Below are positions 8,013-16,887 of a DNA stretch of 64,000 nt, piece after piece (position 1 is the stretch's first letter; the number at the start of each line of letters is the position of its first letter). The notes under the pieces are model-generated. The model was not told the DNA's origin, ran no database searches, and saw only the letters and a program-made list of their open reading frames with translations. Source of the stretch: Mycolicibacterium senegalense (lineage in GTDB: Bacteria; Actinomycetota; Actinomycetes; Mycobacteriales; Mycobacteriaceae). A program made the position numbers and the translations under genes. The stretch lies in NCBI RefSeq assembly GCF_019645875.1, contig NZ_CP081000.1, positions 4,464,001 through 4,528,000 on the forward strand, written 5' to 3'.

Positions 8013-8176
8013 CGAGTGCTCCCTCCAACAGTGCCGACCCCGCGTCAGCGGGCCAGGTTGGGGCCGAAGCCGCCCACTCGTTGACGGCACCCGGCATTGA
8101 ACTGCTACTGAACTACCCCTATTGTTCCTTATCCGCCGCAATGGTTGTGCAAAGACCCTTCGGATACCGGCCGATC

Positions 8177-8773
8177 TCACTTTCGAGCCGCCGCCGGCAC
8201 CCAGCAGGCCGCGACGTGATCGTCGACCATCCCGGTGGCCTGCATCAACGCATACGCCGTGGTGGGGCCGACGAATTTGAAGCCGCGGCGCTTGAGCTCC
8301 TTGGCCATGGCGGTCGATTCCGGAGTCACCGCGGGGACTTGTCCCAGGTCAGCGGGCCGCGGCCGGGCCTCCGGGGCGAATGACCACAGCAGCTCGCTCA
8401 AATCGACGTCGAGGTCGGCCACCGCCCGGGCATTGGCGATGGTCGCGACGATCTTGGCCCGGTTGCGCACGATGCCCGAATCGGCCATCAGCCGTTCGAT
8501 GTCGTCGTCGGTGTACTCGGCGACCAGGCCGGCGTCGAATCCGTCGAACGCGGCCCGGAAGTTCTCCCGCTTGCGCAGGATGACCAGCCAGCTGAGCCCG
8601 CTCTGGAACGCCTCCAGGCTGATCCGCTCGAACAGGGCCGCGGAATCCCGCAGCGGCCGGCCCCACTCGCTGTCGTGGTAGTCGCGGTAGAGGGGGTCGC
8701 CCGATTGCACGGCCCAACCGCACCGGACGCGCCCGTCGTCGGCGGTGCCGGCAATCCGGCCCTCGACGGTCAC
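8177..8773 (-). CDS. tagA: 3-methyladenine DNA glycosylase I
   Basis: Base-excision repair enzyme that removes 3-methyladenine from alkylated DNA. The 198-residue protein carries the TAG signature: RCGWAVQSGDPLYRDYHDSE near the N-terminus, with the zinc-ligand Cys and His and the base-stacking Tyr/Glu, and KRRGFKFVGPTTAYALMQAT followed by DDHVAACW, with the second His-x3-Cys zinc pair. Start and upstream stop overlap by four bases (ATGA) with the DivIVA-like gene, so the two are coupled. Matches Rv1210 in order and length. Confidence 0.95.
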   Translation of the reverse strand: MTVEGRIAGTADDGRVRCGWAVQSGDPLYRDYHDSEWGRPLRDSAALFERISLEAFQSGLSWLVILRKRENFRAAFDGFDAGLVAEYTDDDIERLMADSGIVRNRAKIVATIANARAVADLDVDLSELLWSFAPEARPRPADLGQVPAVTPESTAMAKELKRRGFKFVGPTTAYALMQATGMVDDHVAACWVPAAARK

Positions 8774-9159
8774 GGCTCCTCCGCGGTACGCAGCTCCCCG
8801 GCCGTGACGGAGACCTCTTCTTCGTCGTCCTCGTCCTCGTCGTCAGCCGCCTCGAAGTCCTCGGGCACCCCGTAGGCCGCGCGGACGGCGGCCAACTCCC
8901 CACGCACTGCGTCCAGTTCGCGACCCAGCCGATCCAGGACCCAGTCCACCTCACTGGTTTTGTATCCGCGGACCACTTGGGCGAACTTGACGGCATCCAC
9001 GTCGGCGCCGGTGACCCCTGAAGCGGGAAGGACCGTCGCGGTCGTCCCTCGGGGCAACGGCGGCAGCGTCTCACCCCGGCCGAAGATCACGCTGCCCAGC
9101 CCGAACAGCACCGTGGCCACCAGGACCAGCACCACCAGGTACAGCAGTATCAGTGTCAC
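8770..9159 (-). CDS. DivIVA domain-containing membrane protein
   Basis: A 129-residue protein with one N-terminal membrane helix (TLILLYLVVLVLVATVLFGL) and a cytoplasmic DivIVA-like segment: the DADAVKFA.V.RGYKTSEVDWVLDRLGREL type motif, here VDAVKFAQVVRGYKTSEVDW, followed by a short coiled coil. The tail is very acidic (a run of Asp/Glu at about residues 105-114). DivIVA domains bind curved membrane at poles and septa; the short length argues against a full polar scaffold like Wag31. It is coupled to tagA and placed 30 bases after gpgS, so is probably in one operon with folP2 and gpgS. Role unknown. Confidence 0.82.
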   Translation of the reverse strand: MTLILLYLVVLVLVATVLFGLGSVIFGRGETLPPLPRGTTATVLPASGVTGADVDAVKFAQVVRGYKTSEVDWVLDRLGRELDAVRGELAAVRAAYGVPEDFEAADDEDEDDEEEVSVTAGELRTAEEP

Positions 9160-9189
9160 GCCCTCGATACTGCCTCACGCATGCGACAT

Positions 9190-10140
9190 CTAGCGCGGGC
9201 GCAGGGTCACCATGGGCGGGCGGTCGGCCAGTGACACCGACGACACCCGTGGGGTGAAATCGTCACCGTCGGCGTAGAACTGCGTCAGCCCCATGCCCGA
9301 ATCGGCGATCCCACAGCGTGACAACAGGGTCGCGATGACCTGCCGGCTCATCGACGCCAGCTCGGTCAACGGCCGGTTGCGGTGCGCCCGCACCCCGAGG
9401 TTCACCTGGGCGATGGCGTCGAGGCCGAGCCGGTCGTAGGTGTCGACCAGCAGGCCGATCTCGACGCCGTAGCCGGGTGCGAACGGCACTGAGGTCAGCA
9501 ACTCGCGGGTGCCCGCGTACTCGCCGCCCAGCGGCTGCAACACGCAGTTCAGCTCGGGCCGCAGCGAGGCCAGCAGCGGGCGCGCCACCAGCTCGGTGAC
9601 CCGGCCGCCACCGTTGGCGTCCTCGCTGCCGCTGACCTTGAGCGGCCGCCGGTAGAAGCCCTTGACCAGGTGCACGCCGTCGGTGGTCAGCAGCGGGCCC
9701 AGCAGCTTGGGGACGAACATCGGGTCCGGGTCGATCAGGTCGGAGTCGACGAAGGCGATGATGTCGCCCGTCGTGGCGGCCAGAGAACGCCACAGCACCT
9801 CACCCTTGCCCGGCTGCGGCGGGATCTCGGGCAGCGCGACCTCCCGGCTGATCACGCGAGCCCCGGCGGCGAGCGCGCGGATCTCGGTGTCGTCGGTGGA
9901 GCCCGAATCGAGCACGATCAGCTCATCGACCAGGCCGCCCAGCAGCGGGGTGATGGTCTCGACGACGGAGGCGACGGTCTCTTCCTCGTTGAGCGCGGGC
10001 AGCACCACCGAAACCGTGCGGCCGGCCTTGGCGGCCTCCAACTCCGCGATGGTCCAGCTCGGCCGGTTCCAGCTGTGGTCGGTCAGCCAACGGTGGCCGA
10101 CGACGCCGTCGGCGACGGACAGATCAGGTAGAGCGGTCAT
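9190..10140 (-). CDS. gpgS: Glucosyl-3-phosphoglycerate synthase
   Basis: First step of methylglucose lipopolysaccharide synthesis: transfers glucose from NDP-glucose to 3-phosphoglycerate. The 316-residue GT-A (GT81) enzyme has the donor strand VSVVLPALNEEETV (43-56), the VLDSGSTDDT loop (77-86) and the metal-binding DSD at 132-134. The start ATG overlaps the folP2 stop (ATGA); an in-frame extension further upstream would lie inside folP2 and is rejected. Orthologue of Rv1208. Its sugar-nucleotide pool is shared with the nearby glgC/glgM genes. Confidence 0.95.
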   Translation of the reverse strand: MTALPDLSVADGVVGHRWLTDHSWNRPSWTIAELEAAKAGRTVSVVLPALNEEETVASVVETITPLLGGLVDELIVLDSGSTDDTEIRALAAGARVISREVALPEIPPQPGKGEVLWRSLAATTGDIIAFVDSDLIDPDPMFVPKLLGPLLTTDGVHLVKGFYRRPLKVSGSEDANGGGRVTELVARPLLASLRPELNCVLQPLGGEYAGTRELLTSVPFAPGYGVEIGLLVDTYDRLGLDAIAQVNLGVRAHRNRPLTELASMSRQVIATLLSRCGIADSGMGLTQFYADGDDFTPRVSSVSLADRPPMVTLRPR

Positions 10141-11024
10141 GCCAGTCCCCTCACTGTTCGTGCGGGTGCCCGCACTCCCTGGATCGACGCGACCATTTCC
10201 AGCACGCGCCGAGTGGGTCCGACTTCGTGTACCCGAAACATGGCGGCTCCATCCGCAGCGGCCAATGCCGTTGCGGCCAGGGTGCCCTCCAGGCGTTCGG
10301 TCAGATCCACACCCAGAGTCTCCCCGACAAAATCCTTGTTGCTCAGCGCCATCAGGACCGGCCATCCGGTATTAACAAGATCTTTTACGTGGCGCAACAA
10401 ACTAAGACCGTGATGAGTGTTTTTACCGAAATCATGGGTCGGGTCGATCAGGATTCGGTCCCGCGGCACACCCGTTGCTACCGCCCGCTCGGCCGCGGCG
10501 GTCACCTCGGCGATGACGTCGTCGACGACACCGCGCTCGGTGATCCCGTAGTTCACCCGGAACGGCCGGGTGCGCGGCACCGCGCCACCGGTGTGTGAGC
10601 ACACCAGGCCCGCGCCGAACTCGGCCGCCACTTCCGGCAGCCCAGGATCGGCGCCCGCCCAGGTGTCGTTGATCAGGTCGGCCCCGGCCGCGCAGGCCTG
10701 TTTGGCCACCGCCGCGCGCCAGGTGTCGACGCTGATCAGCTGATCGGGATAGGTGGCGCGCAGCCATTCGATGAACGGCACGACGCGGGCGATCTCCTCG
10801 TCGGCGTCGACGCTGCTGCCGGGCCCGGCTTTGACCCCGCCCACGTCGATCACGTCGGCGCCCTCGTCGATCACCCGTGCCGCCGCAGCCTTGGCGGCGT
10901 CGTCGGTGAACGTCGCACCGCGGTCGTAGAACGAGTCCGGCGTCCGGTTGACGATCGCCATGATCAACGCACGGTCAGCCGCGACCGGGCGCCCGCAGAA
11001 CTGGCCATTGCACGTCGACAACAC
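10137..11024 (-). CDS. folP2: Dihydropteroate synthase homologue (FolP2)
   Basis: A 295-residue pterin-binding TIM-barrel protein with the DHPS signatures IMAIVNRTPDSFYDRGATFT, EGADVIDVGGVKAGPG and, near the C-terminus, FRVHEVGPTRRVLEM. The usual DVGGxSTRPG block reads DVGGVKAGPGS, so the conserved Ser-Thr-Arg of the pABA/sulfonamide loop is replaced. Mycobacterial FolP2 (Rv1207) has this change, and in M. leprae FolP2 was reported to lack DHPS activity, so the true substrate is uncertain. Overlaps gpgS by four bases. The start (ATG at 11024) is plausible but the first 15 residues are poorly conserved. Confidence 0.9.
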   Translation of the reverse strand: MLSTCNGQFCGRPVAADRALIMAIVNRTPDSFYDRGATFTDDAAKAAAARVIDEGADVIDVGGVKAGPGSSVDADEEIARVVPFIEWLRATYPDQLISVDTWRAAVAKQACAAGADLINDTWAGADPGLPEVAAEFGAGLVCSHTGGAVPRTRPFRVNYGITERGVVDDVIAEVTAAAERAVATGVPRDRILIDPTHDFGKNTHHGLSLLRHVKDLVNTGWPVLMALSNKDFVGETLGVDLTERLEGTLAATALAAADGAAMFRVHEVGPTRRVLEMVASIQGVRAPARTVRGLA

Positions 11025-11093
11025 GCCTCCATAGTGCCTGGTGCGGCTTCCGCGCCGGTTTCCACCTGCGCGGCGCCGCCCCGAGCGCTCCGC

Positions 11094-12872
11094 CTACTTG
11101 GGCCGCTTGCCCGCCGTCACCTCGTCGGGATATTCGGGGTAGAACGGCACATAGCCCTCGTCCCGGCCGGCCAGCACGTACAGCGGGTCCTCGATGTCGG
11201 AGCCGTAGCCCTGCTTACGCAGGTCGACTTTCTGGCTCTTGAAGGTCGACGTGTGTGCCAGCTCAGGGACGACGCGGACGAACAGCGGCACTGCGTAGGC
11301 CGGCAGGTGCCCGTAGAACGCGTCGGCCAGGGCCTTGCCGTCGAACTCCTTGCCGCCCTTGAGCTGCACCGCGGCCATGCCAGCTCGGCCGCCGGCACCG
11401 GGGACCTCGACACCGAACACGGTGCATTCCTCGATCAGCGGATTGCTGGCGACCGCGGCCTCGACCTCGGTGGTGGCCACGTTTTCACCCTTCCACCGGA
11501 AGGTGTCGCCGAGGCGGTCGGCGAATGCCGCGTGACCGAGCCCCTGCGACCGCATCAGGTCGCCGGTGTTGAACCAGACGTCACCCTCTTTGAAGGCGTT
11601 GCGCACCAGCTTCTTCTCGCTGGCCGCCTTGTCGGTGTAGCCGTCGAACGGCTGCAGGGCATTGACCTTGGACAGCATCAGACCCGGCTCGCCGCGCTTG
11701 ACCTTGCGCAGGCGGCCGTCGGCGCCGCGGGCCGGCTCTCCGCTGTCGGCGTCGTATTCGACGAACGCGACCGGGCTGGGGCAGATGCCGGTGGACTTGG
11801 AGACGTTGAAGACGTTGACGAACGCGGTGTTGCCCTCGCTGGCCGCATAGAACTCGCAGACGCGCGGGATGCCGAACCGTTGGGTGAACTCGTCCCAGAT
11901 GGCGGGGCGCAGCCCGTTGCCGACGATGACGCGGACCTTGTGCGCGCGGTCGGTCGGTTTGGGCGGCTGGTTGAGCAGGTAGCCGCAGATCTCGCCGATG
12001 TAGACGAACGCCGTCGCGCCGTAAGCGATGACCTCGTCCCAGAATCTCGAAGCCGAGAACGACTTGCCCAGGGCCAGCGCGGCACCCGAGTTGAGCGCCG
12101 ATCCGACCGAGACGGTCAAGGCGTTGTTGTGATAGAGCGGCAGGCAGCAGTACAGCGTGTCGTCGCTGTGCAGCCGCAGGCCCAAGCCGCCGAAGCCGGC
12201 CAGGGCACGCAGCCAGCGGTAGTGCGTCATGACGCTGGCCTTGGGCATTCCGGTGGTGCCCGAGGTGAAGATGTAGAAGGCCTTGTCCTTGGCCAGGACC
12301 GCCGACGTGCTGGCCGGGTTGGTGGTCGGTGCGGTGGACGCCAGCCGGCGCAGCTCCTCGACGGTGATGAGGCCGTTGGCCTCGGCTCCGCATTCGGTGA
12401 TGTGCTCGATCAGGTCGGTCTCCGCGACCACGGCGGCCGCGTTGAGCAGACCGATGCTGTGGGCGAGCACCTTGCCGCGCTGGTGGTAGTTGAGCATGCC
12501 TGCGACGGCACCGCACTTGACGATGGCCAGCATCAGCAGAACCGCGTCGGGCGAATTGCGCAGCATCACTCCGACCACGTCACCATGGCCGACACCCTTG
12601 GCCGCCAGCACGGCCGCGTAGCGGTTGACCGTCTCGTTGGCCTCACGGTAGGTGATCCGCTCGTCGTCGAACTTGAGGAAAACCCGGTCGGCGTACTGGG
12701 CCGCACGTTCCTGGAACACCTTGCCGATCGAGGTCTTGGCCGTCGGCCGGGCCATCATTCCGGTGAGCACGCCTCGTGCGATGACCGGCGCATCCATCAG
12801 CAGACCGGGTACCTGGCTGGCGAGGTCGAGTAGGCCGACACTGCTCCTGGTGCCCGATTTCTGGTCGGTCAT
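11094..12872 (-). CDS. fadD6: Long-chain acyl-CoA synthetase FadD6
   Basis: A 592-residue FATP-type acyl-CoA synthetase: activates fatty acids with ATP and CoA. The AMP-binding P-loop YIFTSGTTGMPKASVMTH is at residues 200-217, followed by LYCCLPLYHNNAL, and the adenylate site YAASEGNTAFVNVFN; the C-terminal domain has WFNTGDLMRSQG and RWKGENVATTEVEAAV. These variants (ASEGN, GDLMR) identify the very-long-chain/FATP subgroup, as in Rv1206. The ATG start gives an N-terminus ending in a hydrophobic stretch similar to FATP proteins. Gene lies 69 bases upstream of folP2 on the same strand. Confidence 0.95.
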   Translation of the reverse strand: MTDQKSGTRSSVGLLDLASQVPGLLMDAPVIARGVLTGMMARPTAKTSIGKVFQERAAQYADRVFLKFDDERITYREANETVNRYAAVLAAKGVGHGDVVGVMLRNSPDAVLLMLAIVKCGAVAGMLNYHQRGKVLAHSIGLLNAAAVVAETDLIEHITECGAEANGLITVEELRRLASTAPTTNPASTSAVLAKDKAFYIFTSGTTGMPKASVMTHYRWLRALAGFGGLGLRLHSDDTLYCCLPLYHNNALTVSVGSALNSGAALALGKSFSASRFWDEVIAYGATAFVYIGEICGYLLNQPPKPTDRAHKVRVIVGNGLRPAIWDEFTQRFGIPRVCEFYAASEGNTAFVNVFNVSKSTGICPSPVAFVEYDADSGEPARGADGRLRKVKRGEPGLMLSKVNALQPFDGYTDKAASEKKLVRNAFKEGDVWFNTGDLMRSQGLGHAAFADRLGDTFRWKGENVATTEVEAAVASNPLIEECTVFGVEVPGAGGRAGMAAVQLKGGKEFDGKALADAFYGHLPAYAVPLFVRVVPELAHTSTFKSQKVDLRKQGYGSDIEDPLYVLAGRDEGYVPFYPEYPDEVTAGKRPK

Positions 12873-12964
12873 GCGGTCTCCCCCTGCATGTTGTTATGGG
12901 TCTCGAGATGGCTCTCGTGTGGCCAACACCATAACCGCGCTGGTAACCGCCGTTACCGCCGGTT

Positions 12965-13525
12965 CTAGGTAAGCGCTTCGCACACGTCGAGCGCAGCGGC
13001 GACCTCGTCGACGACGATCAACCTGTCCAGGGCCTGGCTGCTCACGTAGCCCGAGTCGAGGAGCCCACGCAGCCAAGTCAACAATCCGTCGTAGTGACCG
13101 AACGGATCGAGCAGCACGACGGGTTTATCGTGCATGCCGAGATAACCGGCGGTCCATGCTTCGAAGAACTCTTCCAATGTGCCGATGCCGCCGGGCAGGG
13201 CGATGAAGGCGTCGGAGCGGTCCTCCATCACCTTCTTGCGTTCCCGCATGGTGTCGGTGACCACGAGCTCTGCGGCGTCGACATCGGCGAGTTCACGGTG
13301 TACGAGCGCCTTGGGGATCACTCCGACGGTGCGGCCGTTGGACGAACGTGCGGCCCGGGCGACCGCGCCCATCGCCGAGACGTTGCCGCCGCCGGAGACC
13401 AACGTCCACCCGCGCTTGGCGATGGCCACGCCGACCTCACTGGCCAGCGCCAGCAGCTCGGGATGGGTGGGCCCCGAAGCGCAATAGACACACACCGCAA
13501 ACTCGCGGTCAGATTCACCGGACAC
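12965..13525 (-). CDS. LOG family protein (TIGR00730, cytokinin riboside phosphate hydrolase type)
   Basis: A 186-residue Rossmann-fold protein with the LOG signatures PGGIGTLEEFFE (111-122) and MRERKKVM (93-100), preceded by GGGNVSAMGAVARAA. Family members hydrolyse N6-substituted adenosine monophosphates to free base and ribose 5-phosphate; the M. tuberculosis Rv1205 protein makes cytokinins and its accumulation is linked to proteasome defects. N-terminus is taken at the ATG, where VCVYCASGPTHPEL starts the first strand. It lies 92 bases upstream of fadD6 on the same strand. Confidence 0.93.
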   Translation of the reverse strand: MSGESDREFAVCVYCASGPTHPELLALASEVGVAIAKRGWTLVSGGGNVSAMGAVARAARSSNGRTVGVIPKALVHRELADVDAAELVVTDTMRERKKVMEDRSDAFIALPGGIGTLEEFFEAWTAGYLGMHDKPVVLLDPFGHYDGLLTWLRGLLDSGYVSSQALDRLIVVDEVAAALDVCEALT

Positions 13526-13643
13526 GTACCCAAACTAAAGGGTGCTGGTGACCTTCGATGACGGGTGGGCGATGTTCGCCGGGGCAATGGACTCAGCCGC
13601 GCCTGGCGAGGGAGACTGAACTGAACGCGGAGGGACGATCCTG

Positions 13644-14333
13644 GTGAGTGACGATGTCGATCAGCCGGCACGGCTGAGCCGCGAGTTCATCTTGGATACC
13701 GCGATCGAGCTGATCGATCGTGATGGCCTGACGAAACTGACCATGCGCCGGCTGGGTGCGGCCTGCGGTGTCGAGGCGATGGCGCTCTACCGCTACGTAC
13801 ACAGCCGGGGCGATCTGCTGACCGGAGTCGTCAACCACATCGTCGACCGCCTCTATGCCGATCAGCTCGCCGCGCGGCGACAGGAGGACGGCTGGCAGGA
13901 CTTCTTGCTCCGACTCGGCCACGGCGTACGCCAGATCGCCATCGACCATCCCGAGGTGTTCCCGCTGGTGGCGACGGAGGCTCCCGAGGCGCCCTGGGTG
14001 CGACCACCATTGCGCAGCCTGCGCTGGATGGAGACGTTTCTGGAGACACTGCTCTCCTACGGGTTCAGTGACAACGCCGCGGTGGCCGCATACCGGACGT
14101 ACACCACGTTCCTGGTGGGGCAGCTGCTGCTCGAGGTTTCCGCGCGCGGGGTCGCGCTGAGTCCCGACGAGGCCGTTCTCGACGACGAACCGCGCCCCGA
14201 CACGTCGCTGGCCGACTACCCCAACCTGCGCCGGCTGCAACCGATGCTGGCCGAGGACCACAGTTCCGACGAGTTCGAGGAAGCGATGGAAGCCATGCTC
14301 GATCGGATCGAGACCTGGTTGCCTCATCCCTGA
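13644..14333 (+). CDS. TetR family regulator with tetracycline-repressor-type C-terminal domain
   Basis: A 229-residue regulator. HTH: FILDTAIELIDRDGLTKLTM, then RRLGAACGVEAMALYRYVHS, a recognition helix of the TetR_C_1 subgroup (MALYRYV). The C-terminal half (DFLLRLGHGVRQIAIDHPEV and a later YTTFLVGQLLLEV) fits the all-helical ligand domain. The GTG start has AGGGA eight bases before it. Immediately after its stop is a perfect 8-3-8 inverted repeat of the type bound by this subgroup, just before the STAS gene, so the probable targets are the two genes downstream. Confidence 0.9.
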   Translation: MSDDVDQPARLSREFILDTAIELIDRDGLTKLTMRRLGAACGVEAMALYRYVHSRGDLLTGVVNHIVDRLYADQLAARRQEDGWQDFLLRLGHGVRQIAIDHPEVFPLVATEAPEAPWVRPPLRSLRWMETFLETLLSYGFSDNAAVAAYRTYTTFLVGQLLLEVSARGVALSPDEAVLDDEPRPDTSLADYPNLRRLQPMLAEDHSSDEFEEAMEAMLDRIETWLPHP

Positions 14334-14351
14334 TCAGGACCATGATCACTC

Positions 14352-14370
14352 GTGTTTACATCGTAAACAC
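14352..14370. promoter_or_regulatory. Probable TetR operator, 8-3-8 inverted repeat
   Basis: GTGTTTAC-ATC-GTAAACAC is a perfect inverted repeat, AT-rich in its GC-rich surroundings, 18 bases after the TetR gene stop and eight bases before the STAS gene ATG. Its position suggests control of the STAS/STAND operon by the upstream TetR protein. Binding is inferred. Confidence 0.65.
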
Positions 14371-14378
14371 AGGCGGTT

Positions 14379-14768
14379 ATGCTCGGTTTCATCGTGGAAT
14401 CGAACCAGCAAGATCACGAACTGCACTGGACAGTTCACACCGTTCCCGGAGGCCTCATCGTGCAGGTCTTCGGACAGGCCGATGCCCACAACGAATCCGA
14501 CTGGCAACGCATGCTCGACGAGGCCGCTGCCGCGACGCCCGAATCCTCGACCCTCGTCGTCGACGCCGGATCACTGGACTTCATGGGCTGCGGGGCGCTG
14601 CTCGCGCTGGCCAAGAAGACCGCCGACTGCCGCGCACAGGGAGTCACTGTGCGGGTCGTCCTCCGTCAGCCGAGTGTCCTGCGAGTCATCTCCAAGTGCG
14701 GCATGGACGACGCGGTGTCGGCGCACCCGGACGTCAATTCGGCGCTGAACGGCCACCATCCGCCATAG
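14379..14768 (+). CDS. STAS domain protein (anti-sigma factor antagonist-like)
   Basis: A 129-residue protein matching the SpoIIAA/RsbV STAS fold: LHWTVHTVPGGLIVQVFGQA (N-terminal strands), TLVVDAGSLDFMGCGALLAL (58-77) and VRVVLRQPSVLRVISKCGM. In active anti-anti-sigma factors the last segment reads F-[IM]-D-S-S-G-L and the second Ser is phosphorylated; here the aligned residues are F-M-G-C-G-A-L, so no phosphorylatable Ser is present. It may act as a constitutive or phosphorylation-independent binding partner. An alternative GTG start lies five codons in. It is ten bases before the STAND ATPase gene and clearly co-transcribed. Confidence 0.75.
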   Translation: MLGFIVESNQQDHELHWTVHTVPGGLIVQVFGQADAHNESDWQRMLDEAAAATPESSTLVVDAGSLDFMGCGALLALAKKTADCRAQGVTVRVVLRQPSVLRVISKCGMDDAVSAHPDVNSALNGHHPP

Positions 14769-14778
14769 GATCCGATGG

Positions 14779-16854
14779 ATGGCTGTCGACTGGGTGATCG
14801 CACCACGTGACCGCGTATTCGATGGCCTCGAGGCCGGCCTGCAGGAGCGCTGCGGCGCCGCTCTCCTCGGACCGTCCGGCGTCGGCAAGACCTCGCTGAT
14901 TCGCTCCGCCGCCGAACATCTCGCAAGCGATTTCCGTCGGGTGGTGTGGGTTACCGGCACCGAATCGGCCGCGGCGGTTCCGTTCGCGGCGGTGGCGCAC
15001 CTGATCGACATTCCTTCGGCGGGACGAACCGCCGACGTGCTTCGGTCCGCACGTGAGACGCTCGGGACCGGGCTGCTGGTCGTCGTCGACGACGCACATC
15101 TGCTGGATCGCTTGTCCGCGGCCCTGGTGTATCAACTCGCGGTCAGTGGGGCGGCGAAACTCATCGTCACCGCATCCGCGGAAGACGCACCCGACGACGT
15201 CGCGGCATTGTGGGACGACGGCGTGGTGAACCGGGTCGAGATGACACCGCCGGGCCACGACGACGCCCGACTGGCCGATCAGGTGACCGCGTTTCTGTCC
15301 GATCTGCCTGACGGAGCCGTCGCCGTGCTCCGGCAGTTGTCGGTGCACGATCCGCTGTCACTGGCCGATTTGACGGCGCTGACCAGCGCCGAGGCCGTGC
15401 AGCAGGCACAAGAGTGCGGCATAGTGCGGGTGGAGGACGCCAGGGCCCACTGCGTGCACCCGCTGTTTCTCAGCGCGATGCGCGCCACCATCGGCGGGCC
15501 CGGGCTGCGACGGTTACGCACCACCCTGGTCGAGCGCCTGTCGACGACGTCCCAGCCGACCGTGGTGGACCGGTTGCGGGTGGCGGTGCTCGCGCTCGAC
15601 AGTGACGTGCACCTGCCGACGGACGAACTCGTGAGCGCCGCGACCGAGGCGCTTCGGTTGGGCGACCTGGAACTGAGTGAGCGACTGGCGCGAGCCGCGA
15701 CAGCCACGCACCCCGATTTCACGGGCCTGCTCACCCTGGCCTACGCACTCGCCTGGCAGGGCCGCGGCCGTGAGGCCGATGCCGTTCTGGGCCAGATCGA
15801 CCCGGCCGGCCTGTCCGAACATCAGCTGATGGCGTGGGCGCTGCCACAAGCTGCCAATCAGTTCTGGATGCTCTCGGAACCCGAACGTGCCACCGCGTTC
15901 TTGCGTTCCACCCGCCGCCGGGTGTCCACTCCGCAGGCCCAGTCCACACTCGACGCCCTGGCGGCCACTTTCGCCATGAATGCCGGTACGCCCCAACGAG
16001 CCCTGGGTCTCGCATTGGAAGTGCTGGACTCCCCCGCCGCAGATGACACCGCCATCGGTTGGGCGAGCTCGACGGCAGCGCTCAGTTGCGCGCGGATCGG
16101 CCAGTTCGAGCGGGTGGATGCGATGGCAGCGCGTGCGCTGGCAGCTGGACACCCCGGCCTGTTGCGGTTCACCAGCGGCTTCGGCCAGACCACGGCGCTA
16201 CTGATGTCCGGACGGCTGGACCAGGCCACGGACACGGCCAAGGCGATCACCGATTTCACCCAGCTGCTGCAGCCCGGACGCTCCATCGGCGAGGTGTTGA
16301 TGGCTGACGTGTTTCTGGTCCGCGGAAATCACGACGAGGCAATTGTGTTGCTGCGCAAGGCAGCCGCCGCACTGGCGCCGACCGGATATTCCTGGGGACC
16401 GCTGGCCTGGATGTTGTTGGCCCAGGCGCTCGGTCAGCGAGGCATGCCCGTCGAGGCCGGAAAGGCGCTGTCCCGGGCGGAATCCCGGCACGGGCTCAAG
16501 TCGATGTTGTTCGCACCGGAGTTGGCGCTGGCCCGAGCCTGGACCTGCAGTGCCCGCAAGGATTCGGTGGGTGCGGTCACCGCCGCTCGCGAAGCCGCCA
16601 AGGCCGCTGAGCGTGGCGGTCAATTCGCGGTGATGCTGCGGGTGTTGCACGACAGCGTGCGACTCGGCGACACCCGAGCGGTCGATGCGCTGGCGCGCGT
16701 GGATCTGGATTGCGTGTTCGGGCAACTGACGCTGGCGCACGCGCAGGCACTGAGCGCCGGGGACAGCGCAGCGTTGCGCGACGTGTCGGCGCGGTACCGC
16801 GACGCCGGGATGCTCGCGGCCGCCGAGGACGCCGCGCAGCAGGCGTGCGCCTGA
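14779..16854 (+). CDS. STAND-type ATPase with TPR-like repeats, no LuxR HTH
   Basis: A 691-residue protein resembling the large MalT/LuxR regulators. Walker A is GPSGVGKTS (31-39), Walker B LLVVVDDAHLL (99-109); a winged-helix-like region follows (about 180-260), then helical repeats up to the C-terminus (DALAATFAMNAGTPQRALGL and similar). LuxR-family STAND proteins usually run to about 850-950 residues and end with an HTH; here the repeats end in DAAQQACA with no HTH, so it is not a DNA-binding regulator by itself. It is tightly linked to the STAS gene. Corresponds in position to Rv1204c. A signal-sensing ATPase switch is inferred. Confidence 0.78.
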   Translation: MAVDWVIAPRDRVFDGLEAGLQERCGAALLGPSGVGKTSLIRSAAEHLASDFRRVVWVTGTESAAAVPFAAVAHLIDIPSAGRTADVLRSARETLGTGLLVVVDDAHLLDRLSAALVYQLAVSGAAKLIVTASAEDAPDDVAALWDDGVVNRVEMTPPGHDDARLADQVTAFLSDLPDGAVAVLRQLSVHDPLSLADLTALTSAEAVQQAQECGIVRVEDARAHCVHPLFLSAMRATIGGPGLRRLRTTLVERLSTTSQPTVVDRLRVAVLALDSDVHLPTDELVSAATEALRLGDLELSERLARAATATHPDFTGLLTLAYALAWQGRGREADAVLGQIDPAGLSEHQLMAWALPQAANQFWMLSEPERATAFLRSTRRRVSTPQAQSTLDALAATFAMNAGTPQRALGLALEVLDSPAADDTAIGWASSTAALSCARIGQFERVDAMAARALAAGHPGLLRFTSGFGQTTALLMSGRLDQATDTAKAITDFTQLLQPGRSIGEVLMADVFLVRGNHDEAIVLLRKAAAALAPTGYSWGPLAWMLLAQALGQRGMPVEAGKALSRAESRHGLKSMLFAPELALARAWTCSARKDSVGAVTAAREAAKAAERGGQFAVMLRVLHDSVRLGDTRAVDALARVDLDCVFGQLTLAHAQALSAGDSAALRDVSARYRDAGMLAAAEDAAQQACA

Positions 16855-16887
16855 CATTTCCCGCTCGGCAGCTGGCCACGCCGACAT

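Noticed and set aside
11034..12833. 599-codon open frame on the plus strand opposite fadD6
   Set aside because: Product is Gly/Arg/Val-rich without motifs; it is the high-GC complement of a well-supported gene.
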